Numbered from the stretch's first letter, positions 26,410-35,862 are shown. The stretch is DNA of 64,000 bases from Parabacteroides distasonis (GCA_021531775.1 JAFBIU010000002.1:1-64000), one strand, 5' to 3'. Numbers and translations: made by a program. Notes: generated by a model from the letters alone, not told the origin.

Positions 26410-26446
26410 AAAACCCCATCGGTTCTGAGAGAATCGATGGGGTTTT
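26410..26446. terminator. Bidirectional terminator between menD and GH2
   Basis: Arms 26410-26426 and 26430-26446 are 17 bases each, pair with one G-U, and carry A and T runs at both ends (AAAACCCC ... GGGGTTTT). It serves both convergent genes. Confidence 0.92.
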
Positions 26447-26471
26447 CTATAGGATCAAGTCCGTATCATTC

Positions 26472-28982
26472 CTACTGCGCCTGACTGCTCAACTGGATGA
26501 TGGCACCTTTCACACCGGGAGCTGAGGCCTCGAACTCGATGACACCCGCCTTTTCTGAAGTCTGCACGATGGCACTCAACTGACCACTGAAGAGTGACAT
26601 TTCGGGAGCCTGGAACGACTCCAAACAGATGCTATTACCATTGGCTGCAGCCTTGTATGATCCCTCACCCCGAACCTCAAACTTCACTTTGTGAGTGGCA
26701 TCCGGACAGAGATTACCATTCTTATCCACCATACGGACAGTAATGAAAGCCAAATCCTTACCATCAGCTGTCAAGTGCTGGCGATCAGCTACTAACTCCA
26801 AATGATGCGGCTTGCCGGCTGTACGAATCTCCTTCTCGGCCCGCTTGTTGCCCTGTTCGTCGTAGGCCACGACCTTCACCGTACCCGGCTGGTAGCGTGT
26901 ATCCATCCACATCAGACGATACCGTTTCTGCCGTTCGAAGCTCTTCTGTGCCGCTTCTGTATAGCTACTATCCAGTTCGACAGAGAGATCTTTTGTCCGT
27001 TTACCCTGGCTCTTGCCGTTGATGAACAATTCGGCTGTCGGATAGTTCGTATAAACAAAGATGGGTGTCACCTCGCCTTCACGACCCGGCCACGTCCAAT
27101 GCGGCAGGATGTGCAGGGTCTCCTCCTCCTTGTTCCAATGACTGCGGTAGAGGTAGTAACGGTCTTTCGGCAGACCCGCCAAATCGACGATACCAAACAG
27201 CGAACTGTGGCTCGGCCAGTTGGTATAATAGGGTGTCGGCTCGCCTAAATAGTCAAAACCTGTCCATACAAATTCACCGATGCAATAGGGCAAGTCTTCA
27301 TGCTGGATAAAGTCATCTTCCGGCAAGTTGGACCAACCGCAATGCTCTACATCGTACGAAGAGCTCTGGTGATCGTCATAAACCGCCATCGCTTTGCGCT
27401 CCACCGGGAATTTATAAACACCACGAGAGCTGACAGTCGAAGCCGTTTCGCTACCCAAGATGATACGTTGCGGCAATTTCTTGTAATTGATCTGATAGCG
27501 GAAAGGACGGTAGTTGAAGCCCGGCACATCCATCACGGCAGCAAAGTTATTGTTGACTACCGCATCCGGATTGTCCATACCCTGTGTTACCGGACGCGTC
27601 GGATCCTCGCGATGGCAAATGTCCTGCAAGAAGAGAGCGGTCTTGCATTCACCCTCCGGCCATTGGTTCGGCACCTCATTACCGATACACCACATCACGA
27701 CACTCGGATTATTGCGATAGTGACGGATCAGATTCACCAAGTCTTTTTCTACCCATTCGTCGAAGAAGAGGTGATAACCATTCTTACACTTGGGCATGCT
27801 CCACTCGTCAAAGCTCTCAGCCATCACCATCATACCCATCTCATCACAGGCACGCACCAGCTCCGGGGCCGGCATGTTGTGTGAAGTACGAATCGCATTG
27901 CAACCCATATCTTTCAGGATACGGATCTGACGACGAATCGCTGCATCATTGACAGCTGCTCCCAACGGACCCAAGTCGTGGTGGTTACAAACACCTTTGA
28001 AAACGGTCTTCTCGCCATTCAGGAAGAAACCTTTGTCCGGAATAATCTCAATGGAACGAATGCCAAACACCGTTTCATAATCATCAACCTGTTCAGAGCC
28101 CTTCATCAAGACACTCTTCGCAGTATAGAGAGCGGGCAGATCAGGTGACCACAAGGTCGGGTTGTGTACCAAGAATTCCTGTTCAGCCTTACCTTTATTA
28201 TAGGCTAACTCAGCCAATGACATCTGCAAGGTCTTCATCGTGCCTCCATTCGGATCCAGCAAAGTGGTCTGCAACTGATAAGCCGACGGATCAGCCCCTG
28301 CGGGCAACACGACCTCGGTCTGTACCTTCACCCGGGCAAACTCCTTCTCCACCACCGGAGTAGTAATATAGGTACCCCAGACCGGGATGTGAGCCTCATT
28401 CGTCACAATCACATGCACATTGCGGTAGAGTCCTGCACCCGGATACCAACGAGAGGATTCCGGCAGATTCTCCAAACGGACAGCCAAGGTGTTCCGCTGA
28501 CCCGCCTTCACCAAGCGCGTCACATCCAGATGGAACGAATTGTAACCGTATGCCCATCGTCCGGCTTGTTGTCCATTCACATATACAACCGGCTGACTCA
28601 TAGCTCCATCAAAGAGGATTTCCACCCGTTTGCCCGGTGCCATCTCCGGAACCTCGAACTGGGTCCGATACCAGCCTACCCCTACAAAAGGCAAACCTCC
28701 TGTACGACCGGCATGTTCCATGGCCTCGGTCTGTCCATCCTGTGCAATGGCCACCTCCTGCTTATCGTTTTGGGAACTGAAGGGACCGTAAATCGCCCAA
28801 TCATGCGGCACAGTCACCGACTGCCAGCCACTATCATCAAAACTGGATGAAGCAAACTCCGTGCGATCTTCACGCGTGAATTTCCATCCCTTTTCCAATA
28901 AAAACTCCTTACGGACTTGCGCCGTAAGCACATGAAACAGGCCTACCAGACCTGCTATCACCAAAAAGCTTTGTCTCTTCAT
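26472..28982 (-). CDS. Secreted GH2 beta-galactosidase
   Basis: This encodes 836 residues with a signal peptide ending near FHVLTAQ. The jelly-roll domain begins LLEKGWKFTRED and includes VTVPHDWAIYGPF. The catalytic barrel has GVCNHHDLGPLGAAVN, acid/base Glu in WCIGNEVPNQ and the nucleophile region ILGSETAST. After the barrel are DUF4982-like and GH2 C-terminal domains (VAYDEQGNKRAEKE, FITVRMVDKNGNLCP). Such enzymes remove terminal beta-galactose from host or plant glycans; beta-glucuronidase or beta-mannosidase is less likely. The gene stands alone on the minus strand between menD and a Dcu transporter. Confidence 0.92.
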   Translation of the reverse strand: MKRQSFLVIAGLVGLFHVLTAQVRKEFLLEKGWKFTREDRTEFASSSFDDSGWQSVTVPHDWAIYGPFSSQNDKQEVAIAQDGQTEAMEHAGRTGGLPFVGVGWYRTQFEVPEMAPGKRVEILFDGAMSQPVVYVNGQQAGRWAYGYNSFHLDVTRLVKAGQRNTLAVRLENLPESSRWYPGAGLYRNVHVIVTNEAHIPVWGTYITTPVVEKEFARVKVQTEVVLPAGADPSAYQLQTTLLDPNGGTMKTLQMSLAELAYNKGKAEQEFLVHNPTLWSPDLPALYTAKSVLMKGSEQVDDYETVFGIRSIEIIPDKGFFLNGEKTVFKGVCNHHDLGPLGAAVNDAAIRRQIRILKDMGCNAIRTSHNMPAPELVRACDEMGMMVMAESFDEWSMPKCKNGYHLFFDEWVEKDLVNLIRHYRNNPSVVMWCIGNEVPNQWPEGECKTALFLQDICHREDPTRPVTQGMDNPDAVVNNNFAAVMDVPGFNYRPFRYQINYKKLPQRIILGSETASTVSSRGVYKFPVERKAMAVYDDHQSSSYDVEHCGWSNLPEDDFIQHEDLPYCIGEFVWTGFDYLGEPTPYYTNWPSHSSLFGIVDLAGLPKDRYYLYRSHWNKEEETLHILPHWTWPGREGEVTPIFVYTNYPTAELFINGKSQGKRTKDLSVELDSSYTEAAQKSFERQKRYRLMWMDTRYQPGTVKVVAYDEQGNKRAEKEIRTAGKPHHLELVADRQHLTADGKDLAFITVRMVDKNGNLCPDATHKVKFEVRGEGSYKAAANGNSICLESFQAPEMSLFSGQLSAIVQTSEKAGVIEFEASAPGVKGAIIQLSSQAQ

Positions 28983-29026
28983 GGCATTTTTATCCTTTTA
29001 ATTGTTTTTTACCTCACAAAAATAAT

Positions 29027-29034
29027 TAATTTTG
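29027..29034 (+). promoter_or_regulatory. -7 element of the Dcu-type transporter gene
   Basis: TAATTTTG at 29027-29034, 39 bases before the ATG at 29074. The -33 region has only TTG-like matches, so the assignment is partial. Confidence 0.5.
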
Positions 29035-29073
29035 CACGTATATCAAATAAATCAGCAAAAGTTTCAATTGAAT

Positions 29074-30381
29074 ATGTGGATGCAACTGTGTGTCGTTCTG
29101 GTGGCGATTATCATCGGAGCCCGTTTGGGTGGTATAGGATTAGGAGTTTTAGGTGGTTTAGGACTGGCCCTGCTCACATTCGTATTTGGCCTGGAGCCCA
29201 CCGCTCCGCCCATTGATGTCATGCTCATGATCGTGGCCGTCATTTCGGCAGCCAGCTGCATGCAGGCAGCTGGAGGACTGGATCTGATGGTTCACTGGGC
29301 CGAGAAGTTGCTGCGCAAACATCCACAACGGATCACGCTACTCAGTCCGTTGGTCACCTACCTCTTCACCTTCATTGCCGGAACGGGTCATGTGGCCTAT
29401 TCTGTTTTGCCGGTCATTGCCGAAGTAGCTACCGAAACGAAGATTCGTCCCGAACGTCCTTTGGGCATTGCCGTCATTGCCTCGCAACAAGCCATCACGG
29501 CCAGCCCCATTTCCGCAGCGACCGTAGCCCTGCTCAGTCTGTTGTCGGTATATGGTATCTCCTTAGCTGACATTCTGATGGTCTCTGTACCCTGTACCCT
29601 ATTGGGCGTCTTGGCCGGAGCCTTCTATTCGTTGCGTATCGGAAAGGAACTGGAAGATGATCCGGAATTCCAGCGTCGTGTAGCCTCCGGTGAATTCACC
29701 AAGGTAGCCAAAGAGGTACAAATGGTCGGCCAACGTCACAAGGCACTCTCCTCTGTCGTGCTGTTTGTGCTCGCCACTGTCGGCATCGTGCTGTTCGGTT
29801 CTGTCGAATCATTACGTCCCTCGTTTGACGGACGTACGATGCAGATGTCGCATATCATTGAAATCCTGATGCTTTCCGCTTCGGCACTGATCCTGCTCTT
29901 GACCAGAACCAACGGTGTGAAGGCAGCTCAAGGATCTGTTTTCTCTGCCGGCATGCAAGCGGTTGTAGCCATTTTCGGTATTGCCTGGATGGGAGACACC
30001 TTCATCGGAGGTAACATGGCCGAACTGAAGGGAGCCATCGAACATTCCGTAACCCAGATGCCCTGGCTCTTCGGTTTGGCCCTTTTCGTCATGTCCATCC
30101 TGCTGTTCAGTCAGGCAGCTACCATTCGGGCTCTCTTGCCCTTGGGCATTGCCTTAGGCATCTCGCCCTTCCTGCTCATCGCCCTCTTCCCGACTGTCAA
30201 TGGATACTTCTTCATTCCGAACTATCCGACCGTCGTGGCAGCCATCAACTTCGACCGCACCGGAACGACACGCATCGGCAAATACATCCTGAACCACTCA
30301 TTCATGATGCCCGGACTGATTGCCACACTGGTTTCCGTTATTGTAGGAATTTTACTTGTTGAAGCATTCTTTATAAATTAA
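29074..30381 (+). CDS. Anaerobic C4-dicarboxylate transporter, DcuA/DcuB type
   Basis: From the ATG at 29074 this encodes 435 residues, near the family norm, with about ten hydrophobic segments. Family blocks include GARLGGIGLGVLGGLGLALL, FIAGTGHVAYSVLPVIAEVA, VIASQQAITASPISAATVAL and the C-terminal FFIPNYPTVVAAINFDRTGT. Dcu carriers exchange fumarate, malate or aspartate for succinate in the inner membrane during fumarate respiration, a main energy route in Bacteroidota. The gene is followed after 63 bases by the 2-oxoacid oxidoreductase operon with its own promoter. DcuA and DcuB cannot be separated here. Confidence 0.95.
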   Translation: MWMQLCVVLVAIIIGARLGGIGLGVLGGLGLALLTFVFGLEPTAPPIDVMLMIVAVISAASCMQAAGGLDLMVHWAEKLLRKHPQRITLLSPLVTYLFTFIAGTGHVAYSVLPVIAEVATETKIRPERPLGIAVIASQQAITASPISAATVALLSLLSVYGISLADILMVSVPCTLLGVLAGAFYSLRIGKELEDDPEFQRRVASGEFTKVAKEVQMVGQRHKALSSVVLFVLATVGIVLFGSVESLRPSFDGRTMQMSHIIEILMLSASALILLLTRTNGVKAAQGSVFSAGMQAVVAIFGIAWMGDTFIGGNMAELKGAIEHSVTQMPWLFGLALFVMSILLFSQAATIRALLPLGIALGISPFLLIALFPTVNGYFFIPNYPTVVAAINFDRTGTTRIGKYILNHSFMMPGLIATLVSVIVGILLVEAFFIN

Positions 30382-30383
30382 AG

Positions 30384-30414
30384 ATTGGGATTTCAAAAGG
30401 AATCGCTACCTTTG
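30384..30414 (+). promoter_or_regulatory. Promoter of the 2-oxoacid:ferredoxin oxidoreductase operon
   Basis: ATTG (30384-30387), 19 bases, then TACCTTTG (30407-30414), 30 bases before the first ATG. One mismatch in the -33 box. Confidence 0.75.
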
Positions 30415-30444
30415 CGATATTGGTTCTAAAAGAAATGGATATTT

Positions 30445-30678
30445 ATGGCAAAGATAAGAGGAGCAGTCGTTGTTGATCAAGAGCGCTGCAAAGGTTGTGG
30501 TCTTTGTGTGGAAGCCTGTCCGTCAGGCGTATTGCAACTGCACCCGAGGGAAGTGAACAATAAAGGTTATCATTATGCCTACATGCAGACACCGGAATCC
30601 TGTATTGGTTGTGCCAGCTGTGGCTGGGTTTGTCCGGACGGTTGTCTGACCATCTACAAAAAGAAAATTGAAATCTAA
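30445..30678 (+). CDS. korD: 2-oxoacid:ferredoxin oxidoreductase, ferredoxin-like delta subunit
   Basis: This encodes 77 residues with two 4Fe-4S motifs: [12 protein letters not shown] (residues 15-26) and [15 protein letters not shown] in the second half. It carries electrons from the catalytic subunits to ferredoxin. It is the first gene of korD-A-orf57-B-C, 7 bases before korA. Bacteroidota annotations name this complex either KOR (2-oxoglutarate) or VOR (branched-chain 2-oxoacids); sequence alone does not decide. Confidence 0.92.
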   Translation: MAKIRGAVVVDQERCKGCGLCVEACPSGVLQLHPREVNNKGYHYAYMQTPESCIGCASCGWVCPDGCLTIYKKKIEI

Positions 30679-30685
30679 CGAAAAT

Positions 30686-31786
30686 ATGGCAGAAGAAGTA
30701 TTGTTAATGAAGGGAAACGAGGCGATTGCCCGGGCAGCTATCCGCTATGGCGTGGATGGTTATTTCGGCTATCCAATCACCCCTCAATCAGAAGTACTGG
30801 AGACGTTGATGGCAGAAATGCCTTGGAAGACAACCGGAATGGTGGTATTGCAAGCTGAAAGTGAATTGGCTGCCATCAACATGGTTTATGGAGGAGCAGC
30901 CACTGGCAAACGGGTCATGACCTCCTCGTCCAGTCCCGGTGTCAGCCTGAAGCAAGAGGGAATCTCCTACATGGCCGGAGCTGAACTACCCTGTCTGATC
31001 ATCAATGTAATGCGTGGTGGCCCCGGATTGGGAACCATTCAACCCAGTCAGGCTGACTACTTCCAGACCGTCAAAGGCGGTGGACATGGCGACTACAAAC
31101 TGATTGCCTTGGCTCCCTCATCGGTACAGGAAATGGCCGATTTCGTCGGTCTCGGATTTGATTTGGCTTTCAAATATAATAATCCTGCCATTCTGTTGGC
31201 AGACGGCATCATCGGACAGATGATGGAAAAAGTGGTGTTGCCGGATTTCCAACCGCGTCGTACCGACGAGGAGATCATTACCCAATGCCCTTGGGCTGCC
31301 CGAGGCCGGCAGAAGGGAAGAAAACCCAACATCGTCACCTCTTTGGAGTTGGATCCTGCAGCGATGGAAAAACGAAACCTTCATCTGCAGGCCAAGTATC
31401 GTCAGATCGAAGCGGAAGAGGTACGCTATGAGACCTTCAACACAGAAGATGCAGACTACCTGTTTGTGGCTTTCGGATCGTCAGCCCGCATTTGCCAAAA
31501 AGCGGTAGAACTGGCACGGGCCGAAGGTTTGCGGGTTGGACTGCTCCGCCCCATCACGCTGTGGCCCTTCCCCACGAAAGCCATTGCAGCATTGGCCGAA
31601 CAGGTCAAGGGCATCCTTTCCGTTGAACTGAATGCCGGTCAGATGGTAGAAGATGTCCGTCTCGCTGTAGAAGGAAAAACAAAAGTTGCACATTTTGGTC
31701 GGATCGGTGGTATTGTATTCACCCCGGACGAAGTGTTACAGGCTTTGAAACATCAACTAATCGAACAACAAATTCTACATGTATGA
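30686..31786 (+). CDS. korA: 2-oxoacid:ferredoxin oxidoreductase, alpha subunit
   Basis: From the ATG at 30686 this encodes 366 residues (MAEEVLLMKGNEAIARAAIR). The pyrimidine-binding region of the ThDP enzyme (GYFGYPITPQSEVLETL, VLQAESELAAINMVYGGAA) and the CoA/transketolase C-terminal domain (ADYLFVAFGSSARICQKAVE) are visible. With KorB it oxidatively decarboxylates a 2-oxoacid to the acyl-CoA and reduces ferredoxin. An upstream TTG reading overlaps korD and is rejected. The stop overlaps the start of the next small gene (ATGA). Named VorB in some Bacteroides annotations. Confidence 0.93.
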   Translation: MAEEVLLMKGNEAIARAAIRYGVDGYFGYPITPQSEVLETLMAEMPWKTTGMVVLQAESELAAINMVYGGAATGKRVMTSSSSPGVSLKQEGISYMAGAELPCLIINVMRGGPGLGTIQPSQADYFQTVKGGGHGDYKLIALAPSSVQEMADFVGLGFDLAFKYNNPAILLADGIIGQMMEKVVLPDFQPRRTDEEIITQCPWAARGRQKGRKPNIVTSLELDPAAMEKRNLHLQAKYRQIEAEEVRYETFNTEDADYLFVAFGSSARICQKAVELARAEGLRVGLLRPITLWPFPTKAIAALAEQVKGILSVELNAGQMVEDVRLAVEGKTKVAHFGRIGGIVFTPDEVLQALKHQLIEQQILHV

Positions 31787-31956
31787 AAAAAGGTAGTAAA
31801 GCAGATGAGATTGTCACATTGGCCTTCATGTTGTTGGCCATTGCAGCTGTCGTATGTTTCTGTCTTCCACAGTGCAGCAGAACCGTTTTCCTGTACATCG
31901 GAAGTGCAGCAGTCGTCTTGCGTATCATCCAGTACGTGCTCCGTTTCATACATTAA
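31783..31956 (+). CDS. 57-residue membrane protein inside the kor operon
   Basis: ATG at 31783 overlaps the korA stop by four bases; TAA is at 31954-31956, 18 bases before korB. The product has a charged N-terminus (MKKGSKADEI) and two hydrophobic helices, about residues 11-30 (VTLAFMLLAIAAVVCFCLP) and 35-54 (VFLYIGSAAVVLRIIQYVL), with four Cys between residues 25 and 35. It is easily missed because it is short. Tight coupling to both neighbours argues for a real gene, perhaps a membrane tether or assembly factor for the oxidoreductase; this is inference. No known family was recognised. Confidence 0.75.
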   Translation: MKKGSKADEIVTLAFMLLAIAAVVCFCLPQCSRTVFLYIGSAAVVLRIIQYVLRFIH

Positions 31957-31974
31957 TATAACAGAGGAGGAAAC

Positions 31975-32760
31975 ATGGAACTCAATGAAATCATTCAGCC
32001 GGAGAATCTGGTCTATGCCAAGCCCCGACTGATGAATAACAATGCAATGCACTATTGCCCAGGGTGTAGCCATGGGGTGATCCATAAACTGATCGCCGAA
32101 GTGGTGGAAGAGATGGGACTGGAAGAGAAGGCTATCGGCATCTCGCCTGTCGGTTGTGCCGTATTTGCCTACAATTATATCGACATCGACTGGGTGGAGG
32201 CCGCTCACGGTCGTGCCCCAGCCATCGCAACAGCCATCAGACGGCTGAATCCCGACAAACTGGTCTTCACTTATCAGGGAGACGGTGACTTGGCTGCAAT
32301 CGGTACGGCTGAAACCATTCATGCAGCTAACCGTGGTGAAAACATCGTCATCATTTTCGTCAACAATGCCATCTATGGAATGACAGGTGGCCAGATGGCT
32401 CCCACAACGTTAGAGGGCATGGTGACCTCAACAACCCCCTATGGACGTGATGTTCAACTGAATGGATACCCGCTAAAAATCAGCAATTTGTTGGCACAAT
32501 TGGAAGGTACCTGCCTCGTAACACGACAGAGCGTTCACACACCGGCAGCCGTCCGCAAGGCCAAGAAGATGCTGAAAAAGGCGTTCGAAAATGCTTTGGC
32601 AGGCAAGGGTACTTCAGTCGTTGAATTTGTCTCCACCTGTTCGTCAGGCTGGAAAATGACCCCGGTACAAGCCAATCAGTGGTTAGAGAAGCATATGTTC
32701 CCCTTCTACCCATTGGGCGACTTGAAGAATGTGGAATCATCAACAACAAGCAACAAGTAG
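31975..32760 (+). CDS. korB: 2-oxoacid:ferredoxin oxidoreductase, beta subunit
   Basis: This encodes 261 residues. ThDP/Mg2+ motif: TYQGDGDLAAIGTAETIHAA followed by IIFVNNAIYGMTGGQMAPTT, plus the conserved MHYCPGCSHGVIHKLIAEV whose CxxC is an Fe-S ligand or near-cofactor site. This is the catalytic partner of KorA. It is preceded by a purine-rich stretch (AGAGGAGGAAAC), an unusually good Shine-Dalgarno-like site for this genome. Confidence 0.95.
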   Translation: MELNEIIQPENLVYAKPRLMNNNAMHYCPGCSHGVIHKLIAEVVEEMGLEEKAIGISPVGCAVFAYNYIDIDWVEAAHGRAPAIATAIRRLNPDKLVFTYQGDGDLAAIGTAETIHAANRGENIVIIFVNNAIYGMTGGQMAPTTLEGMVTSTTPYGRDVQLNGYPLKISNLLAQLEGTCLVTRQSVHTPAAVRKAKKMLKKAFENALAGKGTSVVEFVSTCSSGWKMTPVQANQWLEKHMFPFYPLGDLKNVESSTTSNK

Positions 32761-32764
32761 AAAA

Positions 32765-33310
32765 ATGAAACAAGAAATCATTATAGCCGGGTTTGGTGGA
32801 CAGGGAGTACTGTCGATGGGCAAGATACTGGCCTACTCCGGATTGATGGAGGGTAAGGAGGTGACTTGGATGCCCTCCTACGGACCGGAACAACGAGGCG
32901 GAACAGCCAACGTAACCGTGATCCTGAGTGACGAGCGCATCAGTTCGCCTGTCTTGAACGAATTCGACATTGCCGTCATCCTGAACCAGCCCTCCCTGGA
33001 CCGTTTTGAAAGCAAAGTCAAGCCGGGAGGCATTCTGATCTATGATAGTTACGGCATTCATACAGAGGTAAAACGCAAGGACATTCAGGTCTATCGGGTT
33101 GATGCCATGGATATGGCAACTGAGATGCGAAACGAACGGGCTTTCAACATGCTGGTATTGGGCGGTCTGCTGAAAGTGGTTCCGATGGTTCACCTGGAAA
33201 ATGTCCATAAAGGATTGATCAAGTCGCTGCCTGAACGCCATCATCATCTGATCCCGGCCAACGAAGCAGCCATTCAAAAGGGTATGGAAATCATTCGTCA
33301 GATTCAATAA
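32765..33310 (+). CDS. korC: 2-oxoacid:ferredoxin oxidoreductase, gamma subunit
   Basis: From the ATG at 32765 (4 bases after korB) this encodes 181 residues with the family start QEIIIAGFGGQGVLSMGKIL and the blocks VTWMPSYGPEQRGGTANVTV and FNMLVLGGLLKVVP. It is the last subunit of the complex; a strong hairpin follows. An in-frame upstream ATG at 32729 would overlap korB by 32 bases and lacks family similarity. Confidence 0.94.
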   Translation: MKQEIIIAGFGGQGVLSMGKILAYSGLMEGKEVTWMPSYGPEQRGGTANVTVILSDERISSPVLNEFDIAVILNQPSLDRFESKVKPGGILIYDSYGIHTEVKRKDIQVYRVDAMDMATEMRNERAFNMLVLGGLLKVVPMVHLENVHKGLIKSLPERHHHLIPANEAAIQKGMEIIRQIQ

Positions 33311-33331
33311 ATCGAATTTGACAATCATGAC

Positions 33332-33379
33332 AAATGACAAGATGACAAGGGAAAAACTCCCGTTGTCATCTTGTCATTT
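33332..33379. terminator. Hairpin terminator after the kor operon
   Basis: AAATGACAAGATGACAAG (from 33332) pairs with CTTGTCATTT-type sequence ending at 33379, about 20 bp with one interruption. A further TGTCATCTTGTCATTTT copy follows to about 33396, so the locus also contains a short direct repeat. It lies between convergent korC and nadE. Confidence 0.8.
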
Positions 33380-33454
33380 TGTCATCTTGTCATTTTCGTT
33401 TTCGCGTTGGGCTTCTTTCGAAGCCATCTCGAACACTTCTCGGACCTTTTCCGA

Positions 33455-35386
33455 TTACACCAAGTGCTCAATCTCCTCCAACCACAACGTAGCCATAGCA
33501 TCGCTCGGCATACGCCAATCACCACGAGGTGAAAGCGTTACAGAACCCACTTTCGGTCCATCGGGCAAACAGCTCCGCTTGAACTGCTGCTGGAAGAAGC
33601 GGCGGAAGAAGGTGTAAAGCCACTTCTTGATGACATCCGGGGTGTATTGTCCATCGAATGCCTGCTTGGCGAGGTAGTAGATCTTGGCCGGTGTCGAACC
33701 GAAACGCAGGAAATGATAGAGGAAGAAGTCGTGCAACTCATACGGACCAACCAGATCTTCCGTCTTCTGCTTGATATTGCCCTGCTCGTCGGCCGGAATC
33801 AGTTCCGGACTGATCGGTGTATCCACGATGTCGAGCAGCGTCGCTTTCGAATCTTCGTCCACTTGCGTCAGAGCCACCCACTCCACCAGGTATTTCACCA
33901 ATGTCTTGGGAATACTGGCATTCACACCATACATCGACATGTGATCTCCATTGTAGGTAGCCCAACCCAAGGCCAGTTCAGAGAGGTCACCGGTACCTAT
34001 CACCAGACCATTTGTCTTGTTGGCTACATCCATCAAGATCTGGGTCCGCTCGCGAGCCTGGCCGTTCTCGTAGGTAACATCATGCACCTGTATGTCGTGG
34101 TCAATATCCTTAAAATGCTGTATACAAGCCTCACGGATAGAAATCTCACGCAGGGTCACACCCAACGAACGAATCAGATTCACCGCATTGGTGTAGGTAC
34201 GATCCGTCGTACCGAAACCGGGCATGGTGACACCCACAATCCGTTCACGCGGAATATGCAGACGGTCAAAAGTCTGTACCGTTACCAAGAGAGCCAATGT
34301 GCTGTCCAAACCTCCCGAGATACCCACGACAGCAGTCTGTGCATGCGCATGCAACATACGTTTGGCCAAACCAGACACCTGTATCTGGAAAATCTCCTCA
34401 CAACGCGCCTTCAATGCATCACCTGCCGGTGTAAAGGGATGCGGATCAATTGGTCTGACCAGCGGAACCTCTTCCTCAACAGCAGCCAATCGGCAAGCCA
34501 CCCGACGCGTTTCCAGCATGGGGAACACAGCCTGTGCCTCCTTGAAGGTATTGGAAACCAAGCGGTCATGACGCAAATTCTCAAGATCGATTTCGCTCAC
34601 CACCAACTGCTCGTCCAAAGAGAACCGTTCGGCTTCAGCCAAAATCGCACCATTCTCTGCCACCATCGAACTACCGGCAAAGACCAGATCTGTCGTCGAT
34701 TCGCCAAATCCGGACGAAGCATAAATGTAACCGGCTATGCAACGAGCTGACTGCTGGCGAACCAAGCGGCGGCGATAGCGATGCTTGCCGATCAGTTCAT
34801 TGCTGGCAGACAGATTGACCAGTACATTCGCACCCGCCATGGCCAACTGTGTACTCGGAGGAAGCGGAACCCACAAATCCTCGCAGGTCTCGACACCCAT
34901 CACGACGGGTCCAGCCTCGAAGAGCAGGCCATTATGCATCGGGTAGCACTTGCCGCCCAACCGGATGGAATCGGCAACCAGATCATTGGCAGAGATAAAC
35001 CAACGTTTTTCCTGAAACTCACGGTAGTTGGGCAGGTAGGTTTTCGGCACAACACCGCAAATTTCACCACGTTGGAACACGACCGCTGCATTAATCAGCT
35101 GGTCCTCTACGACTAAAGGAGCACCCACAACCGTCAGCAATTCCAGATCAGCTGTCTGTGCAACCAATTGCAACAATGCCTTTTCTGCCTGTTGCAACAG
35201 TGTCTGTTGCTGAAACAGGTCCAAACAGGTGTAAGCCGTCACGGAGAGTTCCGGGAAGGCAATCAGCTGCACACCCTGAGCAGCGGCAGAACGCATCATC
35301 TTTTCGATCTGCCCGATATTAAAAAAGCAGTCAGCCACCCGCACAGAGGGAGTAGCTGCTGCCACTTTTACAAATCCATATTTCAT
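33455..35386 (-). CDS. nadE: Glutamine-dependent NAD+ synthetase
   Basis: This encodes 643 residues. Residues 1-300 are a nitrilase-type glutaminase (FPELSVTAYTCLDLF with catalytic Glu, catalytic Cys in GVETCEDLWVPL). Residues about 330-640 are the synthetase with ATP pyrophosphatase motif VVGISGGLDSTLALL and GTGDLSELALGWATYNGDHM. The enzyme amidates nicotinic acid adenine dinucleotide using glutamine nitrogen. It is the distal gene of bamD-omega-DUF4293-nadE, with an 11-base gap to its neighbour. Confidence 0.97.
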   Translation of the reverse strand: MKYGFVKVAAATPSVRVADCFFNIGQIEKMMRSAAAQGVQLIAFPELSVTAYTCLDLFQQQTLLQQAEKALLQLVAQTADLELLTVVGAPLVVEDQLINAAVVFQRGEICGVVPKTYLPNYREFQEKRWFISANDLVADSIRLGGKCYPMHNGLLFEAGPVVMGVETCEDLWVPLPPSTQLAMAGANVLVNLSASNELIGKHRYRRRLVRQQSARCIAGYIYASSGFGESTTDLVFAGSSMVAENGAILAEAERFSLDEQLVVSEIDLENLRHDRLVSNTFKEAQAVFPMLETRRVACRLAAVEEEVPLVRPIDPHPFTPAGDALKARCEEIFQIQVSGLAKRMLHAHAQTAVVGISGGLDSTLALLVTVQTFDRLHIPRERIVGVTMPGFGTTDRTYTNAVNLIRSLGVTLREISIREACIQHFKDIDHDIQVHDVTYENGQARERTQILMDVANKTNGLVIGTGDLSELALGWATYNGDHMSMYGVNASIPKTLVKYLVEWVALTQVDEDSKATLLDIVDTPISPELIPADEQGNIKQKTEDLVGPYELHDFFLYHFLRFGSTPAKIYYLAKQAFDGQYTPDVIKKWLYTFFRRFFQQQFKRSCLPDGPKVGSVTLSPRGDWRMPSDAMATLWLEEIEHLV

Positions 35387-35397
35387 ACGGAACCGAT

Positions 35398-35862
35398 TTA
35401 TCTAAGACGATCCAACGAACGCACCAGGGCTTCGTCGGCACCAATATTACGAATGGCTAAATAGTCCAAAATCAATGCAATCACCGGAAATGCAAGACCC
35501 AGTTTCAACTGCCATTGCATCTCAGGCACCTCACCTTGCCAACGCCATACGAGAAAGGCTACATACGCGTAGAACCCAATCATCAGCAGGGCATTGAACA
35601 CACACAACCGGATCTGAAGGATTCGATTCTTATACAGAAAAATCGTGACCATCGCCACCAAGGCAATGATGGCAGTCAAGGCAAAAAGTCCCCACGTTGT
35701 TCCCAACGCCGTAGCCTCCTGATTGATCAGACTACTGACACCAGAAGCATCCATGGAGAAGAATTCCTGCCCGATCTGCAACGTGAGTAACGGCATGAAA
35801 AGCGTTGCCACCAGCAATACCACGACCAATAACAAATAGACGGTTTGAATACGTTGAATCAT
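35398..35862 (-). CDS. DUF4293-family membrane protein
   Basis: This encodes 154 residues with four predicted transmembrane helices (about 8-28, 55-75, 83-103, 118-138). The start MIQRIQTVYLLLVVVLL is typical of the DUF4293 family, which is widespread in Bacteroidota and of unknown function. The gene lies 18 bases after the omega gene and 11 before nadE, so it is co-transcribed with housekeeping genes. Confidence 0.85.
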   Translation of the reverse strand: MIQRIQTVYLLLVVVLLVATLFMPLLTLQIGQEFFSMDASGVSSLINQEATALGTTWGLFALTAIIALVAMVTIFLYKNRILQIRLCVFNALLMIGFYAYVAFLVWRWQGEVPEMQWQLKLGLAFPVIALILDYLAIRNIGADEALVRSLDRLR

